Both the position numbers and the translations under genes were made by a program. From the NCBI GenBank assembly GCA_029204225.1, contig CM055097.1:4190620-4250619 (forward strand): a DNA stretch of 60,000 nucleotides. Direction: 5' to 3'. The notes beneath the pieces were generated by a model. It did not search any database. It had not been told where the DNA came from and worked only from the letters and a program-made list of their open reading frames with translations. Source of the stretch: Diphasiastrum complanatum. Lineage: Eukaryota > Streptophyta > Lycopodiopsida > Lycopodiales > Lycopodiaceae. This document shows positions 27,000 through 39,000 of this stretch, one piece after another; within the stretch, counting starts at the first letter, position 1, and the number at the start of each line of letters is the position of its first letter.

Positions 27000-28871
27000 G
27001 CCAACGTGCTCATTACACAATAGAGGTAGGGAGGCAAATGATATTCTGCTCCATAAGAAGCCTAGGATTCATGATCAAACATAATGTCGTTCGCCGGCTC
27101 CTTCCACAAGAACATAAAGTCAATAGCTGTGGTAAGATTCTTGCTCTGGACTAAATCGTCACAAGGGATTGATTTGGGTTCCGGTCCGAACTTGGAAGCC
27201 CACCAGGTTTGAAACAATAGTTATGAGGTGGAAATGTAAACCCAAGGAGTGGCAACCACCCACACCCCTCTTTCTAAGGAAGAAAATTTGTGTCCACGGA
27301 TTCTGGCACCCTCTAAGGGGCTGGTCCACCTTGGGACGCTGACCTTTTTGCTAAGGAAGAAGAGCTTCAGTCTCGCCACATTACCTTGCTCTAACCTCGA
27401 CGATGAGACTTAAAGGCGACGGGAATCCAAGGCCATTAAGGTACGAGAGTAGCTCTTTTGTGACTACTTTTAACTAGTGCGTCTTTAGTTGCGTAAAGAA
27501 TGGCAAAGGTTCTGCAGTATTGAAAGTCATACCACTTGGATCATTGCCACGTGTTGTCATGCCACCTGGAGTATTCTCAATGGTTGATCCTAGAAACGTG
27601 GCTGAATCTAAACGATGATGATGAGATCCAACGGTGAGGTTCTGGCTCATCGCGTGCTATTGAAAATTAGACGCGGCTCAACTGTCACGAGTGTTTCTGT
27701 AGATAAAATTGACTCTGACACAGAAATGGACGTGACAGCGGCAGCAAATCTCTGACACGGAATCGAAGAAAAATGAGCGGAGCAAGAAAAAGTAGAGAGA
27801 CGTAACCAAAAAGGATCGATCATCTGACTAATTCATGAGGATCGGATTCGGTGGCAAGCTTTTTCGTAATCTGTAGATTCAATGCCAGACTCTGGATCTG
27901 CAACCAAGGCTGTGTGTTGCGATGATCTAGTCTCCGTATTGTGCCTCAGAGATCAGTCTGGCGTGGTTTGTTGCACAGAGATCAGTTTTTTGGATCGCAA
28001 GTTTTTGCTTCGGGTAATGGATGATTTGCTTTGATGCGGCCGGTCGCAATTAATAGACATTGCATTGGAGTTTCAGTTTAGCTGCCATTGCTGATCGTTG
28101 ATGTGCGGTTGCAGTTAGATTTGTGAGCTGCGTTGGTGTTTATCTAACTCGAACAGATAATATCCAGAAAAATGGTACGAGGACTTAGTTTGTTTGTTCA
28201 GTGCTAGTCTGTAATCTGTGAAAAGAGATTGATGAGCGTTGCAGCTGTTATCTTCTAAATCATGTTCTGATGTTATTCTTCGGAGTAGATGCCGGATCTC
28301 GTTATAAAATAGATTTTCTAGATGCTCCAGATTGAGCGATATAGAAACTGAGCATATCTATTCTCCATTCGCTGTCTGGATAGGATCATAGAATATAAAA
28401 GATAGGAACTCCTTCCGCTGCAGCATTTCTTGTCTCTCATGAATGCCGATCTAGAATATTCGTTCTCAAATATGCTTCTAGAGCAGATTTCGCCGGTCTT
28501 GCTTCAATGCTCAGACGTTGTTCTGTTGAAGAACAAGTTTGATTTGATTCGAGAGCTAAATGGCGTCATTTTACACATTCCATTTGTGACAGAATCGTCC
28601 ATCTGAAACTGTTTTGCCGCCTTAATCTTGCTGAAAGTCTTGACTTTAGAACCCTGTGAGCGTAATCCGTATCGTAAATAGCAAAATGGACATAAATTCT
28701 TCAACCAGAGAGAGAGAGAGAGAGAGAGCGCTGCCTTCGGAAGCAGTGTTCATAGTTGGAGCTTCGTTAAAAATGCAGCTTTTATATTTCTCCCTCGTCT
28801 TGTCGGCGTGCCATTTCAATAAGCAACAATGAGTTTAACGTTTGAACTGATCGGATGATCTTGTTTCTACC
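27000..28871 (+). promoter_or_regulatory. 5' flank of PLC gene (promoter/UTR, undefined)
   Basis: There are no credible coding frames. The GC content rises locally and the sequence loses repeat character from about 27.6 kb, as expected for a promoter and 5' leader. A short (GA)n run (about 28708-28728) lies 140 bp before the ATG. I could not place a TATA box or start site with confidence, and an untranslated first exon may be present. Confidence 0.35.
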
Positions 28872-28973
28872 ATGATCCAGGTAACGAGAAAAAAGTACAG
28901 ATTAAATCCTATGGTTTTTTGGGTGCTTCTCGTTCTTCGGGGGGCTCATGCTTGCTCAAATGGACAATGTCAG
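28872..28973 (+). CDS. PLC gene exon 1: signal peptide
   Basis: Encodes residues 1-34, ending ACSNGQCQ. Donor CAG|GTAAGA. The second in-frame Met (residue 14) could also start a shorter signal peptide. Confidence 0.85.
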
Positions 28974-30084
28974 GTAAGAGCTTCTATTCCATTATCGACC
29001 TTCAGCTACTTCAGCTTTTGGTTGTCGATTTGCAACATCAGACTATCTTCGGTAGCTACGAACACACAAAGCTAGAAGTAGTGGGCATGGGCGTCTGACA
29101 AAAATAGATGATGTTCCTTCAGAGAGAGAGAGAATAAGCTTTATAAGCAGGGGTTTCTCTTAATGAGATAGCCAAATGCGTGTCGTGTATGAAGGAACTC
29201 AGCTAAGAGCAACCAAATGTCCGGCGTAGTCACTCCCTTGGTCATATTTTACACTTTATAATATAAAGTGTAAACTATAAAGTTTATATTAATTGTTGAA
29301 ATATCAAATGCATTCATTAACCGTTAAGTAGTGTTTGGACTCAGAATTCACAATCCATATAGAAGACGATGTGGAAAGCAAAGGCTTGTTTTTTATCTTC
29401 AAGGTTCCACAGACTTAAAATTCAAGTGTACTAGATGTTTTCTTCCCAATTGGCAGCTATACGGCCTGTTTTCATACTTCAAAGTTCATAGTATGTACGT
29501 TCTGTATCCATTTCAAGATAGATCAGAAGTCTACAATCAATCTGTCATTTAGAAGTAAAATTGCTCTTGAAAACTATTATGCATTTTCCAAAAAGTAATC
29601 AGAACGTTATGAAAGAGCTCTCGTATAGTGTATTGACCGCAGAGAAGTGGAAGCTCAACGAAGTTTCCATCTTAAGGAATGAAAGTGGAGCGAGTTTCAG
29701 TAAACCTTTGTTCGTGAAGATGAAAAATGTTTTTTCTAATCTGGATAGTAGGATTTCATAAGACATTTAACTCTCTGAACTATCATCACATCTGATACAA
29801 AGTCAACTCCCTGACTGCTGTCTGTGATATACAGCAATGAAAATGCATAGGGTTTTTAACATCTAAGTCTGATAATCAACTCCCTGGCTGCTGTCTATGA
29901 TGTACATCAGTGAAAATGCAGAGGGTTTTAAGATCTAAGCTCGATAATCAACTTCCTGGCTGCTGTCTATGATATACGTCAGCGAAAATGCAGAGGGTTT
30001 TAAGGTCTAAGCTTGATTGATAGCCATGCCCTAAGGCAAATAGAAGCTTGAGAAGCTGTGTGCAGAAATTCACGCGCCACAGAG

Positions 30085-30143
<59 letters not shown>

Positions 30144-30224
30144 ATATTTTTTATGAGTATAGCCTCCTATACTATAAATCATAGTGCCACAAGCCAAATT
30201 TAGAGCACTAAAGACTTGTAGAGA

Positions 30225-30286
<62 letters not shown>

Positions 30287-32849
30287 ATATTTTTTATGAG
30301 TATAGCCAATACTGTAAATCATAGTGCTTAGAGCACTAAAGACTTGTATGAATGATACCGTTTTTCTTAGGAGTATCCTAAATATGACGTAGCATAACTC
30401 AGTTGCTGCATGAAATATGGCTTTCGTGGAGCCAGTTACTGTATGCCAGAATCGTATATCGCTTTTGTATTCTCGTTTTTCTCTGCAAGTTTCACAGACT
30501 ACTATACTGAAATAAATTCGTAATAGGCTTGCGTGTTTATCATTCAATATTCAAGTTGCAAATGCCAAATAGAGAGATCAAAATAAGCTGTGGAAGGCCG
30601 ATAGCCAGCTGGCAAAAATGCGCACCTCACTTTCATCTCTTTTTAAAGCAGCTTCAGGATGCTTGTACATCAAATGGGGACTGTGCATCAGGGCTGTACT
30701 GCAGTTCCTGTTCAGGGGCAGTTGGAAGCTGTGTACGAGATTTGGCAACGAATATTACTCCACTGGTAACTAATCTCTCTTGTTTATATGCAGTTCCTGT
30801 TCTAACATATGTATATCCATTGGGGATAGGTTTGATAGGTTCAGAAAGTACTAAAACAGAATTTAGCTTCTCTTTCGAAATAACTTTATATAGGCAATGT
30901 GTTGCAGGTTGATTATAATGCTAAGACCTTGAATATTTAAGTTTACAATTAAGCTAGAAAAGTTAGAAAGCTTCATATGTATCTAACCATGTGAACTGTG
31001 TTTGAGATGTGCTGGAAAAGAGTCAACCCACTTACTTGCAGAATCAATTTGCTGTCATATCCTTCATTTAAATGCAGAACTTATATTCTACAGAAGTATA
31101 AAATTTCAAGTGTATTCTCTGCGGTGTAAAATATAAGCAAAATATGGTAGAAAACATATGCTCTATAGAATTAAATATCTACTCCAAACCACTATAATAG
31201 ACTATGCATATTATTTAGTGTGAGTAGAAGGAATGAAAGACGTAGAGAACCACCAACCAAATAGATCCCAAGCTATTCAAGGGGAACATAAGTGCTTTAA
31301 TACCAGGTGTAACAGATGACTCGTAAGATATAATCTAACAATGCAAAGAACTCACCGGTACCAAGCTCACATCTGTCATTTGGAACTTTGGTAATGTTTC
31401 ACTGGATCATGATTCGATCGAGATCCAACTATGATTCTGATTCAAACCAATTTGAATCACTTCCCCTTAAAGCCTTTTTGCCCTTTATTCGTTTCTTGAA
31501 TTTGAATGTATGGCCCTTTAGATTTGAGTGTTTGATCCTTTTGATTTCTCTCCCCTCACCGCCATCCCCTTTCACATCTCTGCAATGCGGCTTCCTAAAC
31601 CCTACAGACTAGATTGAAACTGTCTAGTGCTTTAACTCGTAACTTTTTTTTGAAATTCAGATGCATGGCAAATCATGGTTGATCGTATCATCGATAATAA
31701 TAATATATTATATGCACATTGTTTGTAAAAAATCATGGAACATGTAACTTTTATCTGCATTGTGTATGTCATGACTCAGGTGACTATAATTGCATCATTG
31801 AAAACCTTAAAGCCTTAACCAAGTTTCAGCTACAATTCCTTTTTCTACAACATATATGCAACATAACTTGTGATGAAATGTTCTTTCTGATTCTTTGATT
31901 AGGAATCCAGAAGGCCAATTTAAGACCCATTCAACTTAGCAAATTGGCCAATTTTGAGTTGGTTGGCAGCACTAAACTCTGGTATTAGTTGAGAAGTTGC
32001 TATAGGACTGCTGTAACACTATCATGTATGAGAACAATCAGAGGAACACGTGCCTCTTCCAGAGCTGTAGAAACCAAAAGATCAACTGAGTGAACCAGTG
32101 GGTGTACCTCAACTAGACATGGATGTGCCTCATACATCTGATCCTTGGAACCTGCACCTCATGTACCACTGATCTTGTTCTAAATGCATCTGATCCATAC
32201 ATACTTGCACCTCATTGGAGCAATATGGTACCTCATCTGAAATAATCGGAGACTGAGTACATATATGTACCTCATTTATCAAAACCCTAGACTCAACAAG
32301 CTTTGCATGGAAGCTAACCACTCTCTATGTTTTTGGCAAGTATCCGATGCTTACTCTATCTTTGTTGTGCAGGTCTTTGATACTCATCTTCATGCCTCTG
32401 TCTCTATATAACCCTCACATTAAGATCTCTTCGTTGGTTTTAGTAAACAACCCTTTCAGTAAGAGCTATTGCTCTTTCAACTGCAAGGTTGGGAAGATTA
32501 TGTGCATGACAATGCTCAGATATGCAGTGAGTAGCCGCATAGCCCATATAAATAGAACAAATATAGCACACTACAAGTTACTGTAGGAAAAACACCAATG
32601 GAAAAGATCATGAGAAAGTTGTGATTTTTTTGAAAGAAATCCATAAAAAAAAGACTATAAAGATGACCTGTTTATCCGTCTACCCTCTAGATGTCAAATT
32701 GATGAGTTGTAAAGTGCAATAGAAGCGTAAAATATGCACAAACTGGAACAAGAAATTATGAAAAAGATCGGTCTTGGAAACCAGTGAAAATGAGAAAATA
32801 AGACAGGATGATCTTTTTGTTACAGCCATTATAGAAAGCTCTAACATGC

Positions 32850-32934
<85 letters not shown>

Positions 32935-35900
32935 GAAAAGCTTTTTGGGCATATGTAAAACCCACATGCCTTTCATGTGCAATGCACTCTTACAACTTAT
33001 GACATTCAGAGTTAGTTGACAAGCTGCATCAAAACTAGGTGAATGCATTCATAGCCTCTTCCTTATTGGAGAGTGGTATTTGCAGCGACCTTTGCACTTG
33101 GCTAAATGTAGACTCATACTTGCTCAATAACTGCTCCCAAGTCCCACTAAATCATGGTCCAACTTTATTTGAGTATGAATTGACTCCATCCATTCAATCC
33201 TAATGTCTTAACCCACAGTCTTTTTGAACTCAAGGTTAGTGTTGCCTAACCTATAGTTAGGGTCGTAACACCTTCACACTTGGGGAATAGTCTTTCTAGT
33301 GATGTTTGCACTTGTTAGAATGGTTGTAAAATTGTGGTGAGGCCATTACGCCGCCCAGGCAATCATTGAATGGCCATTTTATTGGGTCACTTATGCATCA
33401 TAATCTCTCTTCTCAATTTTATTCTTTTTTGAGAACAATGTTCTTGTGAACATTTCTTCATAGAGATTTCATAATATGCCCAAGAAAAGGTGGTGTCACA
33501 TTCAAAGTTCATATTATGCCAAAATAATAGGGGACATCAAAGTTCATACTATGTGGTTCCACGTTTTACAAGCAACATTGTATTCACAAATTTTGGCATA
33601 CAAGAACGTAATGCCTTGTGCTCAGCTGTCCTTTGTATTTTGGGACCACCTTCAGGAGCATAATGTCCATCCAATTTTCTCTCTCCTAGGAATCTGTCGT
33701 TCTCTCTCCTCTCTCCGGTGGAATGCACGTTCTCTCTCCTCTCTCCGTTGGAATGTACATGTGCTATGTGGCAGTCCGTCATTGGCTGTCCACATCCACA
33801 TTCCACCACAAACGTAAAAAAATTTGCGAAAAAAAAACGGCAAAATCTCGAAAAAAAAAAAACAACTGGTCCACGCGTAAGGCCGTACGCCCGTACCGTA
33901 CGGCCAAAAAATGAAAAAAAAAAAAAAACCTTCGCACAATGGCATTACGTAGGGGAAGGCCCGAAGCCCTCGGGCCTTCCTTGCTGGTCGGGGCCTGCCC
34001 TCGGGCTCCCGCCCTCCTAGCAAGGAAGGCCCTCAGGCAGGGCCTTCCCCCCCACTTAACTCACAGTTTCTTAAAGAATGCCAAATTTTCCGACATTCAA
34101 TGCTCTTCAACAACTCAATTTTTCTTGAGGAATCAAGCTTTTGCAACATTTAATGCTCTTCAACAATAGGAAAGAACGCTCCCAAATTATGGCCTCAATC
34201 TTCTTCTTGTAAGGGTGTTGCAGGCACATGGTGCCATTTGAAGCAGTCAGCATATCAATTATCACCTCCTTGATGTTCAGCCTCCACATATGTCAGCTAC
34301 AATGTAACAATGCTGCTGCTCTGCCCTCGGTATTGCAAATAAGCTGTGACCCAGGCTTGACATTTGCAAGCTGCAATGCATGCCTCAATGAAAGGCAAAA
34401 ATATCAAAAAATGTGAATGAATTCCAAAGTAACTATTACCCTTTTGCTGGACTACATTTTTACGTTCTAAAAGATGACCTTTAAATATACATGTCATGTC
34501 AAAGTTAAAATTACAAAAAAGCTTCAATTTGAAGGGTAACCGTGCATATCAAATTCCAAGCTTAAAAACCCAGTAACTCTTGTGCTAAGGAAGCGGGGGC
34601 TGGACGCAGACGCGCGTCCGGACATGCGTCTGCGTCCGCGTCCGGACGCGGACGCCTCAAGGGTGCGTCCGCGTCCGGACGCGTCCCCCCATCTTCAAAA
34701 TTTTTTTGGCAACTCGGGCTAACCGGGAGGCAGAGCGAGAGCGACAGAACAATGCACCTGACGAGGGCGAGGAGTCTGTGGAGGATCCGTAGGAATGTTT
34801 AGAATAGATAGGATCTAGCCATATGTGGCTAACTGTTGTTATGTAGTTTTCGGCAGCAAATGAGGCATCATTTAGTGTTTAACACAGTGTAAAGAACAGT
34901 GGTGCACCCATACACATGCGCAAAAGTGTACATAAGTTTAAATATATATATAGATTATTATGGGTCCGGGTCGGACGCGGGCTTTCTGCGTCCGCATCCG
35001 GCGTCCAGACCCAAAAGCGTCTGACCCCCGGACGCAAGTCGGACGCGTATTTATTTTTTTTTAGTTTTTTTGCTAAATAACAGTAAAAATTAAAAAGAAA
35101 AAAAAAAAACGGACCCGTCCGGACCCCTCTGGACGCACCCCTAGCGCATCCGGGTCCGGATGCACCATCCGCTTCCTTAGATATATATATATCATAGTTG
35201 CAGCCATGATTCCGGAATCGCAAATCAAGTTGTTAACCGAATCGCTTGCCCAAAAAATTAGCGATTCATTGGTTTTCTAGCAAAATGTTTTTTTTTTTTG
35301 AATTTTTTCTCAAAAAATACAGACAATGTGGGTATCAGTAGAAAAAGAAAAAAAAGACGATTACGATTCTAGTAGTTTCGGGTTTAGGGCGTAGGGCAAT
35401 TAGGGTTTAGGGTTTAGGGTCAAATTTTGAGCAATTGTGAGAAGCCCAAGTCGTTGAATCTTGGATCATGGTTGGAACTTTTTGATCATGAACAAAAGCT
35501 CCAGCTTGTTATTGTCCCGTGTCTTCTTCAAGTATTTGCTTGAATGTTTCAGTAAATCAACTGCTAATGCTAGCAATACTTCAACAAAACTAGAGTAAAT
35601 ATGTCAGGAAAGTGGTGGATCACAGGTTCATACTTTGTTGTGCTTCTTTCTTATCAACCTTCTACACTCTACTTATCGGGCACTAACACTTGGATATTGT
35701 TGAGGAATCTTAGCGGCTACCTTTAAGGTGTCCATTATTACTGCAAGTTTTGCTCTATATTCTCGAAACATTTCTCAACTCACATAAGAGAAATTTCAGG
35801 TCCAAAAATATTTTTGGAAAGTAATTTTTTTTTGGCGATTCGTTGCAGCTAATCTCAAATCTCAGAATCGCGTCCGTTTTTTTAATACTAAAAATACACT

Positions 35901-35983
35901 AAATTTAAAAAAAAATGCGTCCCACCCCGGACGCGAGACGCGCGTTCGCGCCCGGGGTCCGCTTCCTTAGGTCTATCTATCTA

Positions 35984-36022
<39 letters not shown>

Positions 36023-39000
36023 TAGTACCCTCTGGTACCGCTGGTATGGTACCGCCGGTACCATATCAGTGGTACCGCCGGTACGGTACCGGCCCTGGGA
36101 TCCGCGGTACCAGGGCGGTACCATTTTTAATATTTTTTTATTATTTTTTAATATATTTTTAGTAATTTGTTTTTGCATATTAACTACCAGAAAAGGACAA
36201 AAAAAAGTAAAAAAAGGGGGTTCTGGGTGTAAAAAAAGAGGGTACAGTACATGGTGCAGGGGACTGTTGCAGTGGCACATGGGCACTGCGAGTGAGCAGA
36301 CCGAGGGGCCAATGGGAGACCAACACAGGGGGGTAGCATCACATGGGGGCAAGTATAGAGGCACATGGGCATTGTGGGTGAGCAGACCATGGGCCCAATG
36401 GGAGACCAACACAGGGGGGAGCATCACATGGGGGCAGGTACAGAGGCACATGGAGGGATGATGGGGATCCACATGGCCGATCAGGCTGTGGGGATAAATA
36501 GGCACTCACAATGCCATTGTGGTCAGCATTTTCAGAGGCTGTGAGAGGGCTAGTGATAGACAGTGAGAGAGCAAGCGAGAGCCGATGACAGGCTGTGAGA
36601 GGCTGTTTGAGAGCCAGGGTGCTGTGAGAGGGTGTTCAAGGATCAGGGTGCTTTGAGGAGAAGGTCGATCGAGATGGCTGAGCGCATACCACCGAAGCCC
36701 GAGGGCGAAGCTAGGAGAAAGCTTGAGGAAGATATCCGAAGGCACAACGAGAGGCATCGGAAGCAAGAGGCAGATATCCGAGAGATGCTGCGACAGACTT
36801 GACAGAGAAATCCGGAACCGGAGCCACCCGCCCCCGCTGTGGATCATGTCCCTGTTGTCGAGCTGGATCTGGATGAGCAGATCGGAATGAATTTCACACG
36901 ACGGCAGCTCATCATGGTCAGGGAAAGGGCGGCCAGACGTCGGGTTAACCAGGAGGCAGCTCGGGCTAACCGGGAGGTAGAGCAAGAGCGACAAAACAAT
37001 GCACCAGACGAGGGCGAGGAGTCGGTGGAGGATCAGTGAGGGATGTTTAGAATAGATGAGGTCCACCCGTATGTGGCGGACTGTTGCTATGTAGTTTTCG
37101 ACAGTTTATGGTGCAGCAAATAACTAGATGGCTGCTTAAAAAAATGACAGTATATGTGATGTTATCCTGATACAACGGTTGAATATATACGTAGTTGTTT
37201 TTTGTGCAACGCGAGCCTGGTCATGTAAGATGCAATGTCTGTAATTTTTTTAAATGCAGATGTATTACATGTGTTTATGAAATGTCGTTTGGGGTGTAGG
37301 GGTGATTGCTGTGCTCATGATGTAGGTGCATATATGTGAAGCTAGCATTCACTTCAAACGAAATTAAATGAAAATAGGATTCAGACACGCACATAGAATT
37401 CTTCAACATAAAATAAAGCATCACATGTACAGAGCGACATACGCACAATGTGCAGCAAATAATGTAGGCCAAACACTGTATATAATGTGAAAAATCATCT
37501 GAGTACAATGGTAGACCGTCTGCTAGAGACAAACTACTGAAACTAAAACAACAGAGCCACAATCAATGCTCTGGCTCTGACTCAGACGAATGCTCTGGAG
37601 ACAACTCAGGGCCCCGAGCTGACTCTCGCAGCCGATATCTCTGCCTGTCTGGAACTGGCATGGGCTGTGTATCCAAGGGGGAAGACTCGTCATCCTCATC
37701 CTCCCAATCAGCCTCCGCATCAGCCCCCAAGCAGGCCAAACCAACAACACCTGCTCCAACTGGCTGTGATACTGCACCTCTACCTGTACCTAGAGCCCTG
37801 CGTGGTCGTCCTCTCCTCCCTGGCAGTTTCTGTGCCTTGCCTTTCTTGTTCGGTGCACCCTTGGGCCTGCCTGGTCTCTTGCGGACAAGAGGAGCTGTCA
37901 ATGCCTCGTCACCCCCATGCAAATCACCTGGCTGGCTAGGCTGGGCCCAAGCTGAGGCCGGCTGGGATAGGGAAGCAAAAGAGGGAACTCCCTGTGCAAC
38001 TGAGCGAGGAGGATGAGCTCGTGGAGTGTGTGCCCGTGGGGCTGCTGCAGGTGGAGGAATTGGCTGTGCAGGAGGTGAGTACAGTGGCGATATGTACTGA
38101 AAGGGGCGTTGTGGTGGCCGGTACTGGTACATCCTGGGTGCTGCCAAAGGAGGATGTGACGTGGGTGCTGCCACTGGAGGAGCCACTGTGGATGTGGGCG
38201 CTGCAAGAGAAAACCTGGGCACAGATGGTGGCCTGCCATGGAGATCTGGTGCTGCAGAAGTGGACGGCGATGGAGGGGCTGCAGGCCTAAATGGCATCGG
38301 TGGCACTGGAGGAGCTATGCGACACACATACACCCTCTGAGGAGCTGGAGGAACTGTAGGCACCTCATGCGGCTGCTCTGGCTGGGACTCTGTGTGTGGC
38401 ATGCTGGCAAGAGATGATGGGGGCGCCCTGACACTCGGCATCTGCTGGGCCTCGTCCCACCTCTGCCACGTGATGCACCTGTGACCCCTGCCCGTGGCGT
38501 GTGCCCTGCACCTGTATAATCTGCCTCATCCCTCTCTGGTCTGGCAAACACAACCTGAATGGGCTCATCCTCATCATGCTCATCCTCTGACACTGGCTCA
38601 TCTGCCTCATACAATGGGGGCTCTCTGTGCTCAAGCCCAAGCTCTCTCTCTCTCTCATCTCGGCAAGCTCCCTCTCTCTCTCTGCCATCAACTGTGTGCC
38701 CAGGTCATCTGCAGGCATGGGATGGGTGCTGTCCGTAGGCAAGTCAACCTGGCGCTCCAGATCGGATATCTTCGTCTGCAAGGTTTAAAATTGGCATGTC
38801 AGAGAAACAACTCTATCAAGAAATGAAACCAACATACCAGGAGTCAACCAACATGCTATGAAAGGTTAGCTTATCACCTGCAATGCGCTCGTAATGGTCG
38901 GCAGCCTCCTGGCGAGATGTGCGTTGGTGCTACAGAACACCAACCGCTCCAACTGACTCACTGACAAGTGGTTCCTTCTCCTCGTGTGAATCAGTGCCCA

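Larger units (their letters stand above)
28974..30651 (+). other. PLC gene intron 1 (1.68 kb)
   Basis: Holds a three-copy ~72-bp minisatellite and two (GA)n tracts with duplicated flanks. No transposon with defined ends was recognised. The acceptor is TTTTTAAAGCAG, chosen so that LQDACTS follows, as in relatives. A second AG six bases later is possible. Confidence 0.75.

Noticed and set aside
34879-35223. Minus-strand 114-codon frame rich in Gly, Arg and Asp
   Set aside because: It reads through the GGACGC subterminal repeats of a transposon; composition artefact.
35380-35421. Interstitial telomere or chromosome end
   Set aside because: Only a few TTTAGGG units, inside a transposon remnant.
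36020-36505. 161-codon minus frame and 130-codon plus frame over 36.0-36.5 kb
   Set aside because: Both run through the hAT subterminal GGTACC words and a duplicated ~120-bp non-coding stretch, with no domain.
36506-37066. 186-codon minus-strand frame opposite the hAT accessory gene
   Set aside because: Shadow of the plus-strand gene; the plus-strand reading is conserved in a second element while the minus one is not supported.
37660-38290. Plus-strand frames over the last transposase exon
   Set aside because: Antisense shadows of the Pro-rich and AT-hook coding exon.
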